Source: Pseudarthrobacter sp. SSS035
Lineage (GTDB): Bacteria; Actinomycetota; Actinomycetes; Actinomycetales; Micrococcaceae
Length of the DNA stretch: 64,000 nt
Reading direction: 5' to 3'
Assembly (NCBI RefSeq): GCF_023273875.1
Contig: NZ_CP096882.1
Span: 62,001 to 126,000 of the forward strand
Both the position numbers and the translations under genes were made by a program. This document shows, in pieces, positions 16,574 through 26,017 of this stretch. How positions within the stretch are numbered: position 1 is the first letter of the stretch; each line of letters opens with the position of its first letter. The notes under the pieces were generated by a model. The model had not been told where the DNA came from and made no database searches. It was given only the letters and a program-made list of their open reading frames with translations.

Positions 16574-19084
16574 ATGGCCCGCCGCCAAAGCCCAGCCCCT
16601 GCCGGGGACGCACCCCAGGATTTCGTCGAGAACATCGTGGACATCGATGTCACGTCCGAGATGGAAGGCTCCTTCCTGGAGTATGCGTATTCGGTGATCT
16701 ACTCCAGGGCCCTGCCTGATGCCCGGGACGGGCTCAAGCCGGTCCAGCGCCGGATCCTGTACATGATGAGTGAGATGGGCCTGCGTCCGGACCGCGGCCA
16801 CGTCAAGAGCGCCCGTGTGGTGGGCGAGGTCATGGGCAAGCTCCACCCCCACGGCGATACCGCCATCTATGACGCCATGGTGCGGATGGCCCAGGACTTC
16901 TCGCTGCGCCTGCCGCTGATTGACGGCCACGGCAACTTCGGCTCCCTCGACGACGGTCCGGCGGCCCCCCGGTACACGGAGGCGAGGCTCGCGGCAGCAG
17001 CCCTGACGCTGACCGACCACCTCGACGAAGACGTGGTGGACTTTGTCCCCAACTACGACAACCAGCTGACCCAGCCGGATGTCCTCCCGGCCGCGTTCCC
17101 CAACCTGCTGGTCAACGGCGCCACGGGCATCGCCGTCGGGATGGCCACGAACATGGCCCCGCATAACCTGGTGGAGGTCATCTCCGCCGCGCGGCACCTG
17201 ATCGCCCACCCGGACGCGACCCTCGATGACCTCATGCGCTTTGTACCGGGGCCGGACCTGCCAACAGGCGGCCGGATCGTAGGCCTGGACGGCATCCGGG
17301 ACGCCTACGCCACCGGACGCGGTTCCTTCAAGACCCGGGCGAAGGTGGAGATCGAGCAGCTCTCGGCCCGGCGCACCGGCCTGGTGGTCACCGAGCTTCC
17401 CTACATGGTGGGCCCCGAAAAGGTGATCGAGAAGATCAAGGACGCCGTCAATGGCAAGAAACTGACCGGGATCAGTGACATCGTTGACCTGACGGACCGC
17501 CAGCATGGCCTGCGCCTGGTCATCGAGCTGAAAAACGGGTTCAACCCGAACGCCGTGCTCCAGCAGCTCTACCGCTACTCGCCGATGGAGGATTCCTTCG
17601 GCATCAACAACGTGACGCTGGTGGACGGCCAGCCGCAGACCCTCGGCCTGGTAAAGCTGCTTTCCGTGTACGTGGAGCACCGGATCGATGTGGTGCGCCG
17701 GCGGACGTCGTTCCGGCTGGGTAAAAAGAAGGACCGCCTGCACCTGGTGGAGGGCCTCCTGATCGCCATCGTGGACATCGATGAGGTCATCCAGATCATC
17801 CGCTCCTCGGATGAGGTGGCGGCGGCCAGGGTCCGGCTGATGTCCATCTACGATCTTTCCGAGATCCAGGCCAACTACATCCTGGAACTGCGGCTGCGGC
17901 AGCTGACCAAGTACTCCCGGATCGAGCTTGAAAAGGAGCAGGAGGAGCTGCGCCGCGAGATCGCGGAACTGGAAGCCATCCTCGGCTCCGAGGAGCGGTT
18001 GCGCGGACTTGTGTCCTCCGAACTCGGCGAAATCGCCGAAAAATACGGCACGCCGCGGCGGACGGTCCTGCTCGAATCCGAGGCCGTCTCCCCCACCGTG
18101 GCCGCAGCCCTGGCGGCCGCCCCCAACGGCAAAGGCCAGGCCGCGCCGCTCGCCCTGGAGATCTCGGACGATCCCTGCTGGGCCATCCTGACGGCGTCGG
18201 GCCAGATCGCGCGCACGTCCAACCAGGAGCCCCTCGCCGAGTCCGGGCCGCGGGCCAAGCACGACGTTTTCCGTTCAGTGGTCAAGACCTCGGCCCGCGG
18301 GGAAATAGCGGCGGTCACCTCACAGGGCCGGATGCTGCGGCTTCAGGTCATGGACATGCCGGTGCTGCCGCCGATGTCCGGCCTGCCCAACCTGGCCGGC
18401 GGTGTTCCGGCCAAGGACTTCCTCACGCTGCTGAAGGGTGAAGCGCTGGTGGCGTTCGCCCCGCTGGATGAAGTCCTGGCCATCGGCACCGCCCAGGGTG
18501 TGGTCAAGCGGGTCCAGCCCGATTACCCCCTGAACCGCGAGGACTGGGAAGTCATTGCGCTCAAGGACAAAGACGAGGTGGTGGGTGTGGCGCCGGCCGG
18601 GTCTGAGGAGACCGATCTGGTGTTCCTGACCCGTGAGGCTCAATTGCTCCGTTTCAGCGCCGCCAACGTCCGGGCCCAGGGCAGGACGGCCGGCGGCATG
18701 GTGGGTATCAAGCTCGGCGCCGGGGACCAGGTGCTGTTCTTCGGGGCGGTCACCGCCGCCGACGACGACGCCGTGGTGGTCACCATTGCCGGCACGAACG
18801 GCGCACTGCCGGGCACCGCTCCGGGTGCGGCGAAAGTGACGGCCTTCGCCGAATACCCTGCCAAGGGCCGTGCAACAGCCGGCGTTCGCGCCCACAGGTT
18901 CCTCAAGGGCGAAGACACGCTGCTGCTGGCGTGGGCCGGGCACGGACCCGCGAAGGCCTCATCGCTCGCCGGTATTGCCCGGTCGCTGCCGCAGGAGCAC
19001 GGCCGGCGGGACGGTTCGGGGATTCCGCTGTCCCAGGCAGTGGACGCGGTGGGTCCGGCCATGGCCTGGAGCGATCCGTCCTAG
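16574..19084 (+). CDS. parC: DNA topoisomerase IV subunit A
   Basis: 836 residues. The breakage-reunion domain has KPVQRRILYMM, the quinolone region HPHGDTAIYDAMVRMAQDFS and the active-site Tyr in AAPRYTEARL (about residue 134). A coiled tower (QANYILELRLRQLTKYSRIELEKEQ) and a C-terminal beta-pinwheel follow. The pinwheel lacks the GyrA-box of gyrase, favouring topoisomerase IV, which decatenates daughter chromosomes. The residue matching E. coli ParC Ser80 is Thr. Its partner parE lies about 8.5 kb away on the other strand. Confidence 0.93.
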   Translation: MARRQSPAPAGDAPQDFVENIVDIDVTSEMEGSFLEYAYSVIYSRALPDARDGLKPVQRRILYMMSEMGLRPDRGHVKSARVVGEVMGKLHPHGDTAIYDAMVRMAQDFSLRLPLIDGHGNFGSLDDGPAAPRYTEARLAAAALTLTDHLDEDVVDFVPNYDNQLTQPDVLPAAFPNLLVNGATGIAVGMATNMAPHNLVEVISAARHLIAHPDATLDDLMRFVPGPDLPTGGRIVGLDGIRDAYATGRGSFKTRAKVEIEQLSARRTGLVVTELPYMVGPEKVIEKIKDAVNGKKLTGISDIVDLTDRQHGLRLVIELKNGFNPNAVLQQLYRYSPMEDSFGINNVTLVDGQPQTLGLVKLLSVYVEHRIDVVRRRTSFRLGKKKDRLHLVEGLLIAIVDIDEVIQIIRSSDEVAAARVRLMSIYDLSEIQANYILELRLRQLTKYSRIELEKEQEELRREIAELEAILGSEERLRGLVSSELGEIAEKYGTPRRTVLLESEAVSPTVAAALAAAPNGKGQAAPLALEISDDPCWAILTASGQIARTSNQEPLAESGPRAKHDVFRSVVKTSARGEIAAVTSQGRMLRLQVMDMPVLPPMSGLPNLAGGVPAKDFLTLLKGEALVAFAPLDEVLAIGTAQGVVKRVQPDYPLNREDWEVIALKDKDEVVGVAPAGSEETDLVFLTREAQLLRFSAANVRAQGRTAGGMVGIKLGAGDQVLFFGAVTAADDDAVVVTIAGTNGALPGTAPGAAKVTAFAEYPAKGRATAGVRAHRFLKGEDTLLLAWAGHGPAKASSLAGIARSLPQEHGRRDGSGIPLSQAVDAVGPAMAWSDPS

Positions 19085-19093
19085 ACTGCTGCC

Positions 19094-19612
19094 ATGCCTA
19101 TCATTCCTGATGAAAAGGACTGGACCTGGGTCCTCTCCCGGCCGTGCCCCGAGTGCTCCTTCGACGCGTCAACCGTCACACCGGCCACGGTGCCGGGCAG
19201 CGTGGAAAACATGCTCCCGCGCTGGCGGGCCGTCCTCCGCCGGCCTGACGTTGCAGAACGCCCGGATGACAGGACGTGGTCAGCGCTGGAATATGCCTGC
19301 CACGTCCGCGACGTCTTCACGCTGTTCGACCAGCGGCTGAACCTTATGCTCGACGCCGACGGCGCCCGGTTTGAGAACTGGGACCAGGACCAAACGGCAG
19401 TCGACAAGGATTACGCCAATACCGATCCCGCCGTGGTCAGCGCCGAACTGACGGCCGAGGGCAAGCAGATTACCGAGTCCTTCGCCGGCGTCCGGGAGTC
19501 AGAGTGGGGACGGCGGGGCCTGCGCAGCAACGGTTCCGAATTCACGGTCCTGACGCTGGGCCAGTACTTCCTGCACGACGTCGTCCATCACCTCCACGAT
19601 GTGGACGGCTGA
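19094..19612 (+). CDS. DinB-like four-helix-bundle protein
   Basis: 172 residues beginning MPIIPDEKDWTWVLSRPCPECSFD. The histidines in ALEYACHVRDVF and the C-terminal LHDVVHHLHDV match the metal-binding triad of DinB/YfiT-like enzymes, several of which are thiol-dependent (mycothiol or bacillithiol) S-transferases. A mycothiol link is plausible in an actinobacterium but not shown. It starts 9 bp after parC on the same strand and ends 6 bp from the convergent cydDC. Confidence 0.8.
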   Translation: MPIIPDEKDWTWVLSRPCPECSFDASTVTPATVPGSVENMLPRWRAVLRRPDVAERPDDRTWSALEYACHVRDVFTLFDQRLNLMLDADGARFENWDQDQTAVDKDYANTDPAVVSAELTAEGKQITESFAGVRESEWGRRGLRSNGSEFTVLTLGQYFLHDVVHHLHDVDG

Positions 19613-19618
19613 GGGGAC

Positions 19619-22600
19619 TCAACCCACCAGCGAAGCAGCCGTGCCCGTCCGGGACACCGCAAAGAGCTCCAGCCTGGCGTCATCCGGCTGGATGTCGGCC
19701 GGATTGTGGGTGACCATGACCACTGTGCGGTCTTTCAGGCCGGCGCGGAGGTCTGCCAGCATTTCCCGTCCCGACTGTGCGTCCAGATGAGCCGTGGGCT
19801 CGTCGAGCAGGATAACCTCGGCCCCCGTCAGCAGGGTCCGCGCCACGGCCAGCCGTTGCCGCTCGCCGCCGCTGAGGAAGGAACCGCCCGGCCCGATCCG
19901 GGTGTCCAGCCCGGCCGGCAGCCGCGACACCAGGGCGCTGAGGCCGACGGCGGCCAACGCGGCTCCCAGCTCGGCTTCGCCGGCGGCAGGCGCATCAGTG
20001 GTAGGCGGCGCATCAGTGGTAGGCGGCGCACCGACGCCCAGCATCAAGTTGCCCCGCAGCGTCGAATCGAACAGGTGCGCCTCCTGCGGGCACCAGGCAA
20101 CCGTCCCGGTCACCCTTGCCCGGCCCGTGGCGGCCGGCAGGAATCCCAGCAGGACAGCAAGCAGCGTGGACTTCCCCGCGCCGGACGGTCCGGTGACCAC
20201 CAGCCACGTGCCGGGTCCGGCCGTTGCGGAGACCCCGGAGAACACGGGTTCCCCGCCGGGCCAGGCCGCCCCGACGCCTTCCAGTTCAACCCCCGCGGCG
20301 GCACCGGAACGGGCGGGGACAGCATGCAGGCCGTCGCCGGCCCCGGTTTCCGTGGCGCCGCCATCCAGCACCCCTGACTCCGCGACCCGGCGCATAACGC
20401 TGCGAAGCGCCGGGTACTGGCGCACCGCCGTCGTCATCGCCGCGTACGGTTCCACGAGTGCAAGCTGCAGCAGGACAACAACCGCGGCCGTGGCGGGCTC
20501 CATGGTTACTGCCAGCACCTGGGGTGCGGTCAGCACGGCAGCAGCCAAGGCGGCTGTGCCGCAGGCGGCGACGGTGATGGCCTGGCCGAGGCCTTCGGCC
20601 CAGGCGGAACGCTGCGATGCCCGTGTGGCCAGGCGGTCCTCGGCGCGCAGCGCGTCCAGGACGGTTGTAGCGATGCCGTTCGCGTGCAGCTCCGCCCGGG
20701 CATCCAGCGCAGCGGACGTGCGCCGCAGGACGCCTGCCCGCAGGCTTTGTTCCGCTGTGGCCGAGCGGCGGTCCCCCCACAGGGCGGCGGCCGGCGCCAC
20801 GAACAGGCTGACAGCTGCTGCCAAGGCAACGGCCGGCAACGCGGCCGGCGCCACGAGGGCGGTTGCCACCAGCGCCGAACCGGCCACTGCGAGCGCCGTG
20901 GCGGGCGGGAGGACAACCCGCGGCAGCAGGTCCCGGACGGTGTCGACGTCGTCAATCACCGTACCCAGGACGTTGCCGCCCTGCAGGAGCCGCCGGAGGG
21001 AGAGTGCCTTGCGGCTCAGTGATTCCCAGAGCCGGCCGCGCAGGCGGGTGAGGGCGCCGAAGACGGCGTCATGCAGCAGGAGCCGTTCCCAGTAGCGCAG
21101 GACGGCGCGCCCGATCCCGAAGAACCGCACACCGACGATGGCAGTGAGCAGGTACAGGATGGGCGGCTGTTCGCTGGCCCTGATGATGAGCCAGCCGGAG
21201 AGGCCTGACAGGGCAACGGCGAAAAGGGCGGCAAAAGTGCCAACCACGGCGGCGCCGGTGAAGCGCCCGGACACCGGTGACAGCAGGCCAGTGAGGAGGC
21301 GGAAAGTCCCGCCTGGCCGGGAACCCCCGGCAGCGGGCGTCTGCGTCCTCGCCGGACGGGTCCGTGCAGTTTCCCGGGCCTGTCCGTCCTCCACAACGGC
21401 CACGGCGGCGCCGTCATGCCCGGCCCCGGACAGCCCAGCTCCGTCGGAGGGCGCCGTGATGCCGTGGGCGGAAACAGGCACCAGGTGGTCAGCCAGCTCG
21501 CGGGTCTGCTGGTCGTGGGCCACCAGGATGACGGTGACCTGGCCCCGGAGCGCACGGATCGAGTCCTGCACGAGCGCAGCCGACACGCCGTCAAGGTGTG
21601 CGGTGGGCTCGTCGAGAAGCAGAACAGTGGCACCGGACCTGATTCGGGCCAGGCCGCGCGCCAGCGCAACGCGCCGCAGCTCACCCGGGCTAAGTTCGGC
21701 CGGATGGTGGCCGGCGAGGTGCCCGGCAGCCGCAGCGGCCAGACAATCCGCGGCCGCTGCCGGAGTATCTGGGCCCCTTCCGCCACCGAGGTACAGCATG
21801 ACCTCCTCGAGCACGGAGTCCGCCACCATGACCGGGTGCTGCGGGACCCAGGCGATCGCGTTGCGTGCCAGGCCGGAGAGGCTGCCGGAAACTGTGGTTC
21901 CGCCGCCGTCCCCGATGGTCCCGGCCAGCACGCCCAGGATGGTGCTTTTGCCGGCGCCGCTGGGACCGTCCAGGGCGGTGATCAGCCCGTGCGGGGCAGT
22001 GAAGCTTAAGGGCCCGACGGCGGGAGCGGACCGTCCGGAGTACGTGACACTGAGATCGGTGACCGTCACTCCCCCGGACCCGGGCACGGAACCCCGGCTG
22101 CCGCCGTCGGACGCGGCAGCTTCGCGTCCCTGTGCGGGCAGCGGCTGCGGCTCGGGTGCTTCAGTGACCTTCCTGGTCTCGGCCAGGGCCGCCCGGCCGT
22201 CATCACTGGCGTGGTGGGCGGTGCCCAGCTCGCGCAGCGGCAGGTAGCAGTCCGGCGCAAGAATCAGCGCCAGGAGGCCGGCCTCAAGCGGCATGTCGCC
22301 GTGCACCAGGCGGACGCCGATGAACACGGCAACCACTGCGACGGAAATCGTGGCGATGAGTTCCAGAGCCAGTGCTGACAGGAACGCGGTTCGCAGTGTC
22401 CCCATGGTCCTGGCGCGGTATTCCTCCGAGATCTCCTCGAGGGCCTTGCGCTGCGCGGTGGCACGGCCCAGTCCCACCAGGACGGGCAGGCCCTTGGCCA
22501 GCTCCAGCATGTGGGCGGACAGCCGGGTCAGGGTTTCCTGGGCCTCACGGACATGGTCCTCGGTGTACCGGCCGATCAGCACCATAAACAGCGGGACCAG

Positions 22601-23083
22601 CGGAACCGTCAGGACAATCACCACCGCGCTGACCCAGTCCGTGAACAGGATGCGCGCCCCGAGCAGCAACGGGATCGCGGCACAGTTCACCAGCGCGGGA
22701 AGAAACTGTGTGTAGTAGCTGTCCAGCGCGTCCAACCCGCGCGTAGCCAGCACGGCCAGTCCGCCGTCGGCCGGGCCGGTGCTGCGCGCACCGTTCCGCA
22801 GGGCCCGGGCCAGCAGTTCGGAGCGGAGTTCCTCCTTGATGCCCAGCGCTGCGCGGTGCGCGGCGATGCCCTGGGCCCACACGGTGGCGGACCTCAGGAC
22901 GACGCCCGCCAAGCCCCAGGGCAACTGCTCGGGCCAGGACGCATTCCCGGTGGCCAAGCCGGCCAGCATGGCAGCCACGGCCTGCCCCATCAGAACAAGC
23001 GACAGCGCCTTTAGCGCCGCCAGCAGGCCAAGCCAGTAGATGGCGGAACGGGTGGCCGGTCCGGCCGGAAAGTCCGGGCGCAC
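19619..23083 (-). CDS. cydDC: Fused thiol-reductant ABC exporter CydDC
   Basis: About 1154 residues: two half-transporters in one chain, each with six membrane helices and an ATPase. Walker A GPSGAGKSTILGVL with signature SPGELRRVALARG and Walker B ATVLLLDEPTAHLD mark the CydD half. GPSGAGKSTLLAVLL, LSGGERQRLAVART and VILLDEPTAHLD mark the CydC half. It exports cysteine/glutathione-type reductants or haem-related compounds needed to assemble cytochrome bd. GTG 23083 lies 7 bp after the cydB stop and follows AAGGG; a TTG at 23122 inside cydB is the alternative. Fused CydDC is usual in actinobacteria. Confidence 0.94.
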   Translation of the reverse strand: MRPDFPAGPATRSAIYWLGLLAALKALSLVLMGQAVAAMLAGLATGNASWPEQLPWGLAGVVLRSATVWAQGIAAHRAALGIKEELRSELLARALRNGARSTGPADGGLAVLATRGLDALDSYYTQFLPALVNCAAIPLLLGARILFTDWVSAVVIVLTVPLVPLFMVLIGRYTEDHVREAQETLTRLSAHMLELAKGLPVLVGLGRATAQRKALEEISEEYRARTMGTLRTAFLSALALELIATISVAVVAVFIGVRLVHGDMPLEAGLLALILAPDCYLPLRELGTAHHASDDGRAALAETRKVTEAPEPQPLPAQGREAAASDGGSRGSVPGSGGVTVTDLSVTYSGRSAPAVGPLSFTAPHGLITALDGPSGAGKSTILGVLAGTIGDGGGTTVSGSLSGLARNAIAWVPQHPVMVADSVLEEVMLYLGGGRGPDTPAAAADCLAAAAAGHLAGHHPAELSPGELRRVALARGLARIRSGATVLLLDEPTAHLDGVSAALVQDSIRALRGQVTVILVAHDQQTRELADHLVPVSAHGITAPSDGAGLSGAGHDGAAVAVVEDGQARETARTRPARTQTPAAGGSRPGGTFRLLTGLLSPVSGRFTGAAVVGTFAALFAVALSGLSGWLIIRASEQPPILYLLTAIVGVRFFGIGRAVLRYWERLLLHDAVFGALTRLRGRLWESLSRKALSLRRLLQGGNVLGTVIDDVDTVRDLLPRVVLPPATALAVAGSALVATALVAPAALPAVALAAAVSLFVAPAAALWGDRRSATAEQSLRAGVLRRTSAALDARAELHANGIATTVLDALRAEDRLATRASQRSAWAEGLGQAITVAACGTAALAAAVLTAPQVLAVTMEPATAAVVVLLQLALVEPYAAMTTAVRQYPALRSVMRRVAESGVLDGGATETGAGDGLHAVPARSGAAAGVELEGVGAAWPGGEPVFSGVSATAGPGTWLVVTGPSGAGKSTLLAVLLGFLPAATGRARVTGTVAWCPQEAHLFDSTLRGNLMLGVGAPPTTDAPPTTDAPAAGEAELGAALAAVGLSALVSRLPAGLDTRIGPGGSFLSGGERQRLAVARTLLTGAEVILLDEPTAHLDAQSGREMLADLRAGLKDRTVVMVTHNPADIQPDDARLELFAVSRTGTAASLVG

Positions 23084-23090
23084 GTGCCGG

Positions 23091-24140
23091 TCAGCCCTTC
23101 GCGGTGAAGGCCCGGACGGCAATGGCCGGCAGGAAGCTGTGGGCTGCGGGGATCTGGGACGCGCTGACCCTGCGCCGGAATACCCAGTAGGTCCACGCCT
23201 GGTAAGTGATCACCAGGGGCAGGCCAACGGCTGCCACCACGCTCATGAGCCCGAGCGTGTAATCGGACGACGACGCGTTGGCGATGGTGAGGTCAAACGC
23301 CGGGTCCAGGGTGGAGGGCAGCACCACCGGGAACACTGCGCCGAAGATTGACGCGCTCCCGAGGACGAGGAAGACTCCCATCGCCATAAACGCCCTGCCT
23401 TCGGATCCCCGACGCACCAGGAGCCACGCCGCTGCTGCGGCCACCACGGCCACGATCACCGCCGCCCAGGTCCACGGCTTGCCTTCCAAAAACTGGAGGA
23501 TAAGTGCCCAGCCGGCCAGGGGCAGCAGCAGGACCGGAAGCAGCCGGACGAACCAGCGGCGCGCACGGTGGCGGATGTCGCCGTCGGTCTTCAACGCAAG
23601 GAACGCCAGCGCGTGCAGCAGGGAGAACCCCACTACCGCCAGCCCGCCCAGCACGGCGTAACCGCTGAACCAGGCGAACGGACCGCCGACGCGGTCACCG
23701 TTCGCGTTCAGCGGCAGGCCGGTGGTGGTCAGGGCCAGGGCGGCGCCGACACCGAAGGCGGCAAAAAAGGAGCCCAGGGCGATGGCCCAGTCCCAGCGCG
23801 CGCGCCATGTGTCGGTGTCGCCCTTGCCGCGGTATTCGAACGCCACGGCACGGAAGATAAGGGCAACCAGCACCACCAGCAGGGGGAGGTAGAGGGCGGA
23901 AAACAGCGAGGCGTACCACAGCGGGAAGGCCGCAAACGTTGCGGCCCCGGCCGTAATCAGCCACACCTCGTTGCCGTCCCAGACCGGGCCGACGGTGTTC
24001 AGCAGCACCCGGCGCTCAGTGTTGTTCCGCGCGAACAGCTTCATCAGCATTCCGACGCCGAGGTCAAAGCCTTCAAGGAAGAGGTAGCCGGTCCAAAGCA
24101 CCGCGATGACGATGAACCAGATGGTGGGAAGCAGTTCCAT
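23091..24140 (-). CDS. cydB: Cytochrome bd ubiquinol/menaquinol oxidase subunit II
   Basis: 349 residues, start MELLPTIWFIVIAVLWTGYLFLEGFDLGVGML, with the GFDLGVG motif of CydB and about eight or nine membrane helices. It partners CydA in the high-affinity terminal oxidase. The start lies 22 bp after the cydA stop. An upstream extension in frame overlaps cydA and has no family similarity, so it is rejected. It is followed directly by cydDC in one operon. Confidence 0.96.
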   Translation of the reverse strand: MELLPTIWFIVIAVLWTGYLFLEGFDLGVGMLMKLFARNNTERRVLLNTVGPVWDGNEVWLITAGAATFAAFPLWYASLFSALYLPLLVVLVALIFRAVAFEYRGKGDTDTWRARWDWAIALGSFFAAFGVGAALALTTTGLPLNANGDRVGGPFAWFSGYAVLGGLAVVGFSLLHALAFLALKTDGDIRHRARRWFVRLLPVLLLPLAGWALILQFLEGKPWTWAAVIVAVVAAAAAWLLVRRGSEGRAFMAMGVFLVLGSASIFGAVFPVVLPSTLDPAFDLTIANASSSDYTLGLMSVVAAVGLPLVITYQAWTYWVFRRRVSASQIPAAHSFLPAIAVRAFTAKG

Positions 24141-24162
24141 GCTCGAGTATCCTCTGCTCTTC

Positions 24163-25755
24163 TTAGTAGGCGAATGCCAGGACGTCGTCGGCAGGCTTGC
24201 CGGTGCCGGGGCCCTTGCTGGCGTCCCGGTTTTCGTCGGCGGGGGTGTGTGCAAGTTCCGGCATGGCGGATACCACGCCGCCCCGGATGAACTTGACCAG
24301 GAGCTTGACCTCCACCACCAGCAGCGCGGCATAGACGGCGGTCAGGACGATCAGTGACGTCAGCAGTTCACCGGCGGAGACTCCGGGTGAGACGGCCGCG
24401 GCGGTGAACATAAACACCTGGTCGATGCCGTTCAGGTCCGGGTTGGGGGCCACCACAAACGGCTGCCGGCCCATCTCGGTGAAGATCCAGCCGGCCGCGT
24501 TGGCGCCGAACGGGGCCAGGATGCCGAGCACCGCCAGGCGCATCAGCCACCGCGACGCGGGCACGGTGCCCTTCCGCGTCACCCAGAGCGCGATGAGCGC
24601 CGCCAGTGCCGCGAGGCCGCCGAAGCCGATCATCATCCGGAAGCCCCAGTAGGTGACTTCCATGACCGGGACGTACTCGATCTCCTGGCCGGCCCGCTCG
24701 CCGTAGATCGGGCTGTCGGGGAGGTGGGTTCCGTAGTCGGCCTTGTACTGGTCCAGGAGGCTATTGACGCCCTTGACTTCGGTAGTGAAATCGCCCTTGG
24801 CGAGGAAAGACAGGATGCCCGGGACCTCGATCAGGGCCACAATCTCGTCGCAGTTCTTGGAGCCAAGGTTCCCGACGCTGAGCACGGAAAAGCCGGTGCC
24901 GTCGTGGCAGGCGGCTTCAGCCGCGGCCATCTTCATGGGCTGCTGCTCAAACATCAGCTTGCCCTGCAGGTCGCCGGTCAGGGCGGTGCCGGCGAAGGAG
25001 ATCATGGCGACGACGGCCCCGATCCGCAACGAGCGGATCCACACTTTGTAATCGGTCCGGTCACGGCCGGGGATGGCTGCTTCGCCGGGAATCACCTTCC
25101 CGTCGGCGCCGATGGTGTCGATACCGTCGGTGCGCCTGCGCCAGAGGTGGTACCAGGCAATGCCGAGGAGGAAGCCGCCGGCAACGGCCAGGGCTCCCAT
25201 CAGGGTGTGCGGAAAGGCCACCAGGGCGGTGTTGTTGGTGAACACGGCCCAGGCGTCCGTCATGACCGGCCGGCCGTCAATGATCTCCGCGCCCACCGGA
25301 TGCTGCATCCAGCTGTTGGCCACAATGATGAAGTACGCGGAGAACACCGATCCCACCACTGCAACCCAGAGGCAGGCCAGGTGGATGCCCGGCTTCAGCT
25401 GCTTCCAGCCGAAGATCCACAGGCCCAGGAACGTGGACTCAACGAAGAAGGCCAGCAGCGATTCCAGGGCCAGCGGCGCCCCGAACACGTCTCCGACAAA
25501 CCGGCTGTACTCGCTCCAGGCCATGCCGAACTGGAACTCCTGCACAATGCCGGTGGCCACGCCCATGATGAAGTTGATCAGGAAGAGCTTGCCCCAGAAC
25601 TTGGTCATCCGGAGGTATTCGGCCTTGCCGGTGCGGTGCCAGAGCGTCTGCATCACGGCCACCACCAGGCCCAGTCCGATGGTGAGCGGCACCATCATGA
25701 AGTGGTAGACGGTGGTGATGCCGAATTGCCAGCGTGCGATTTCCAGAGCTTCCAC
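24163..25755 (-). CDS. cydA: Cytochrome bd ubiquinol/menaquinol oxidase subunit I
   Basis: 530 residues from GTG 25755 (VEALEIARWQFGITTVYHF) behind GAGGGAC. His18 in TVYHFMMVPL is a haem ligand; ANSWMQHPVGAE and the FTEMGRQPFVVAP motif are also standard for CydA. The periplasmic Q-loop (about 250-380) binds quinol. The enzyme reduces O2 to water with high affinity, which helps growth at low oxygen or under NO or sulphide stress. Three inverted repeats, two just upstream of the start and one near blaI, suggest control by the divergent BlaI repressor. Confidence 0.97.
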   Translation of the reverse strand: MEALEIARWQFGITTVYHFMMVPLTIGLGLVVAVMQTLWHRTGKAEYLRMTKFWGKLFLINFIMGVATGIVQEFQFGMAWSEYSRFVGDVFGAPLALESLLAFFVESTFLGLWIFGWKQLKPGIHLACLWVAVVGSVFSAYFIIVANSWMQHPVGAEIIDGRPVMTDAWAVFTNNTALVAFPHTLMGALAVAGGFLLGIAWYHLWRRRTDGIDTIGADGKVIPGEAAIPGRDRTDYKVWIRSLRIGAVVAMISFAGTALTGDLQGKLMFEQQPMKMAAAEAACHDGTGFSVLSVGNLGSKNCDEIVALIEVPGILSFLAKGDFTTEVKGVNSLLDQYKADYGTHLPDSPIYGERAGQEIEYVPVMEVTYWGFRMMIGFGGLAALAALIALWVTRKGTVPASRWLMRLAVLGILAPFGANAAGWIFTEMGRQPFVVAPNPDLNGIDQVFMFTAAAVSPGVSAGELLTSLIVLTAVYAALLVVEVKLLVKFIRGGVVSAMPELAHTPADENRDASKGPGTGKPADDVLAFAY

Positions 25756-25784
25756 AGCAGTCCCTCGGGTTGGCGGTGCAACTT

Positions 25785-25801
25785 TTCTACGTTTCGTAGA
25801 A
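25785..25801. promoter_or_regulatory. BlaI-type operator 1 (cydA side)
   Basis: TTCTACGTTTCGTAGAA, a perfect 7-3-7 palindrome 30 bp upstream of the cydA GTG. It has the same TTCTAC-N5-GTAGAA build as two further sites in this divergent region. It resembles the TACTACA/TGTAGTA dyads bound by BlaI/MecI/CopY repressors. Confidence 0.75.
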
Positions 25802-25808
25802 CTTTGAC

Positions 25809-25825
25809 TTCTACAGAGTGTAGAA
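25809..25825. promoter_or_regulatory. BlaI-type operator 2 (cydA side)
   Basis: TTCTACAGAGTGTAGAA, a 7-3-7 palindrome centred 24 bp from operator 1, so two dimers could bind side by side. A -10-like TACACT on the cydA strand falls inside it, which would place the repressor on the promoter. Confidence 0.75.
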
Positions 25826-25897
25826 CAATGCGGCGGGCACTGTAAACCAACAGTTCCATGTGGAAGTGGCGCCCACAAGGCCGCGGCGCGCCGAGTG

Positions 25898-25914
25898 TTC
25901 TACCGTACGTAGAA
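25898..25914. promoter_or_regulatory. BlaI-type operator 3 (blaI side)
   Basis: TTCTACCGTACGTAGAA with the same arms, about 104 bp upstream of the blaI ATG. It is well placed for autoregulation of blaI and the M56 peptidase gene. Confidence 0.72.
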
Positions 25915-26017
25915 ACTCAGGCGAAAAACAGGTAAATTTGTTTTTGTATATGTAGCGCTGGTGCAGTCACCGCGGTCCTCGACGGCCCGGTGCGGGGAAA
26001 TCGAAGGATGTATCGCA

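Noticed and set aside
16472..18262. 596-codon frame antisense to parC
   Set aside because: Typical GC-rich mirror frame; ParC motifs on the plus strand are complete.
23084..23122. Upstream TTG start for cydDC inside cydB
   Set aside because: The GTG at 23083 lies just past the cydB stop with AAGGG ahead, a better fit than a TTG within the cydB coding end.
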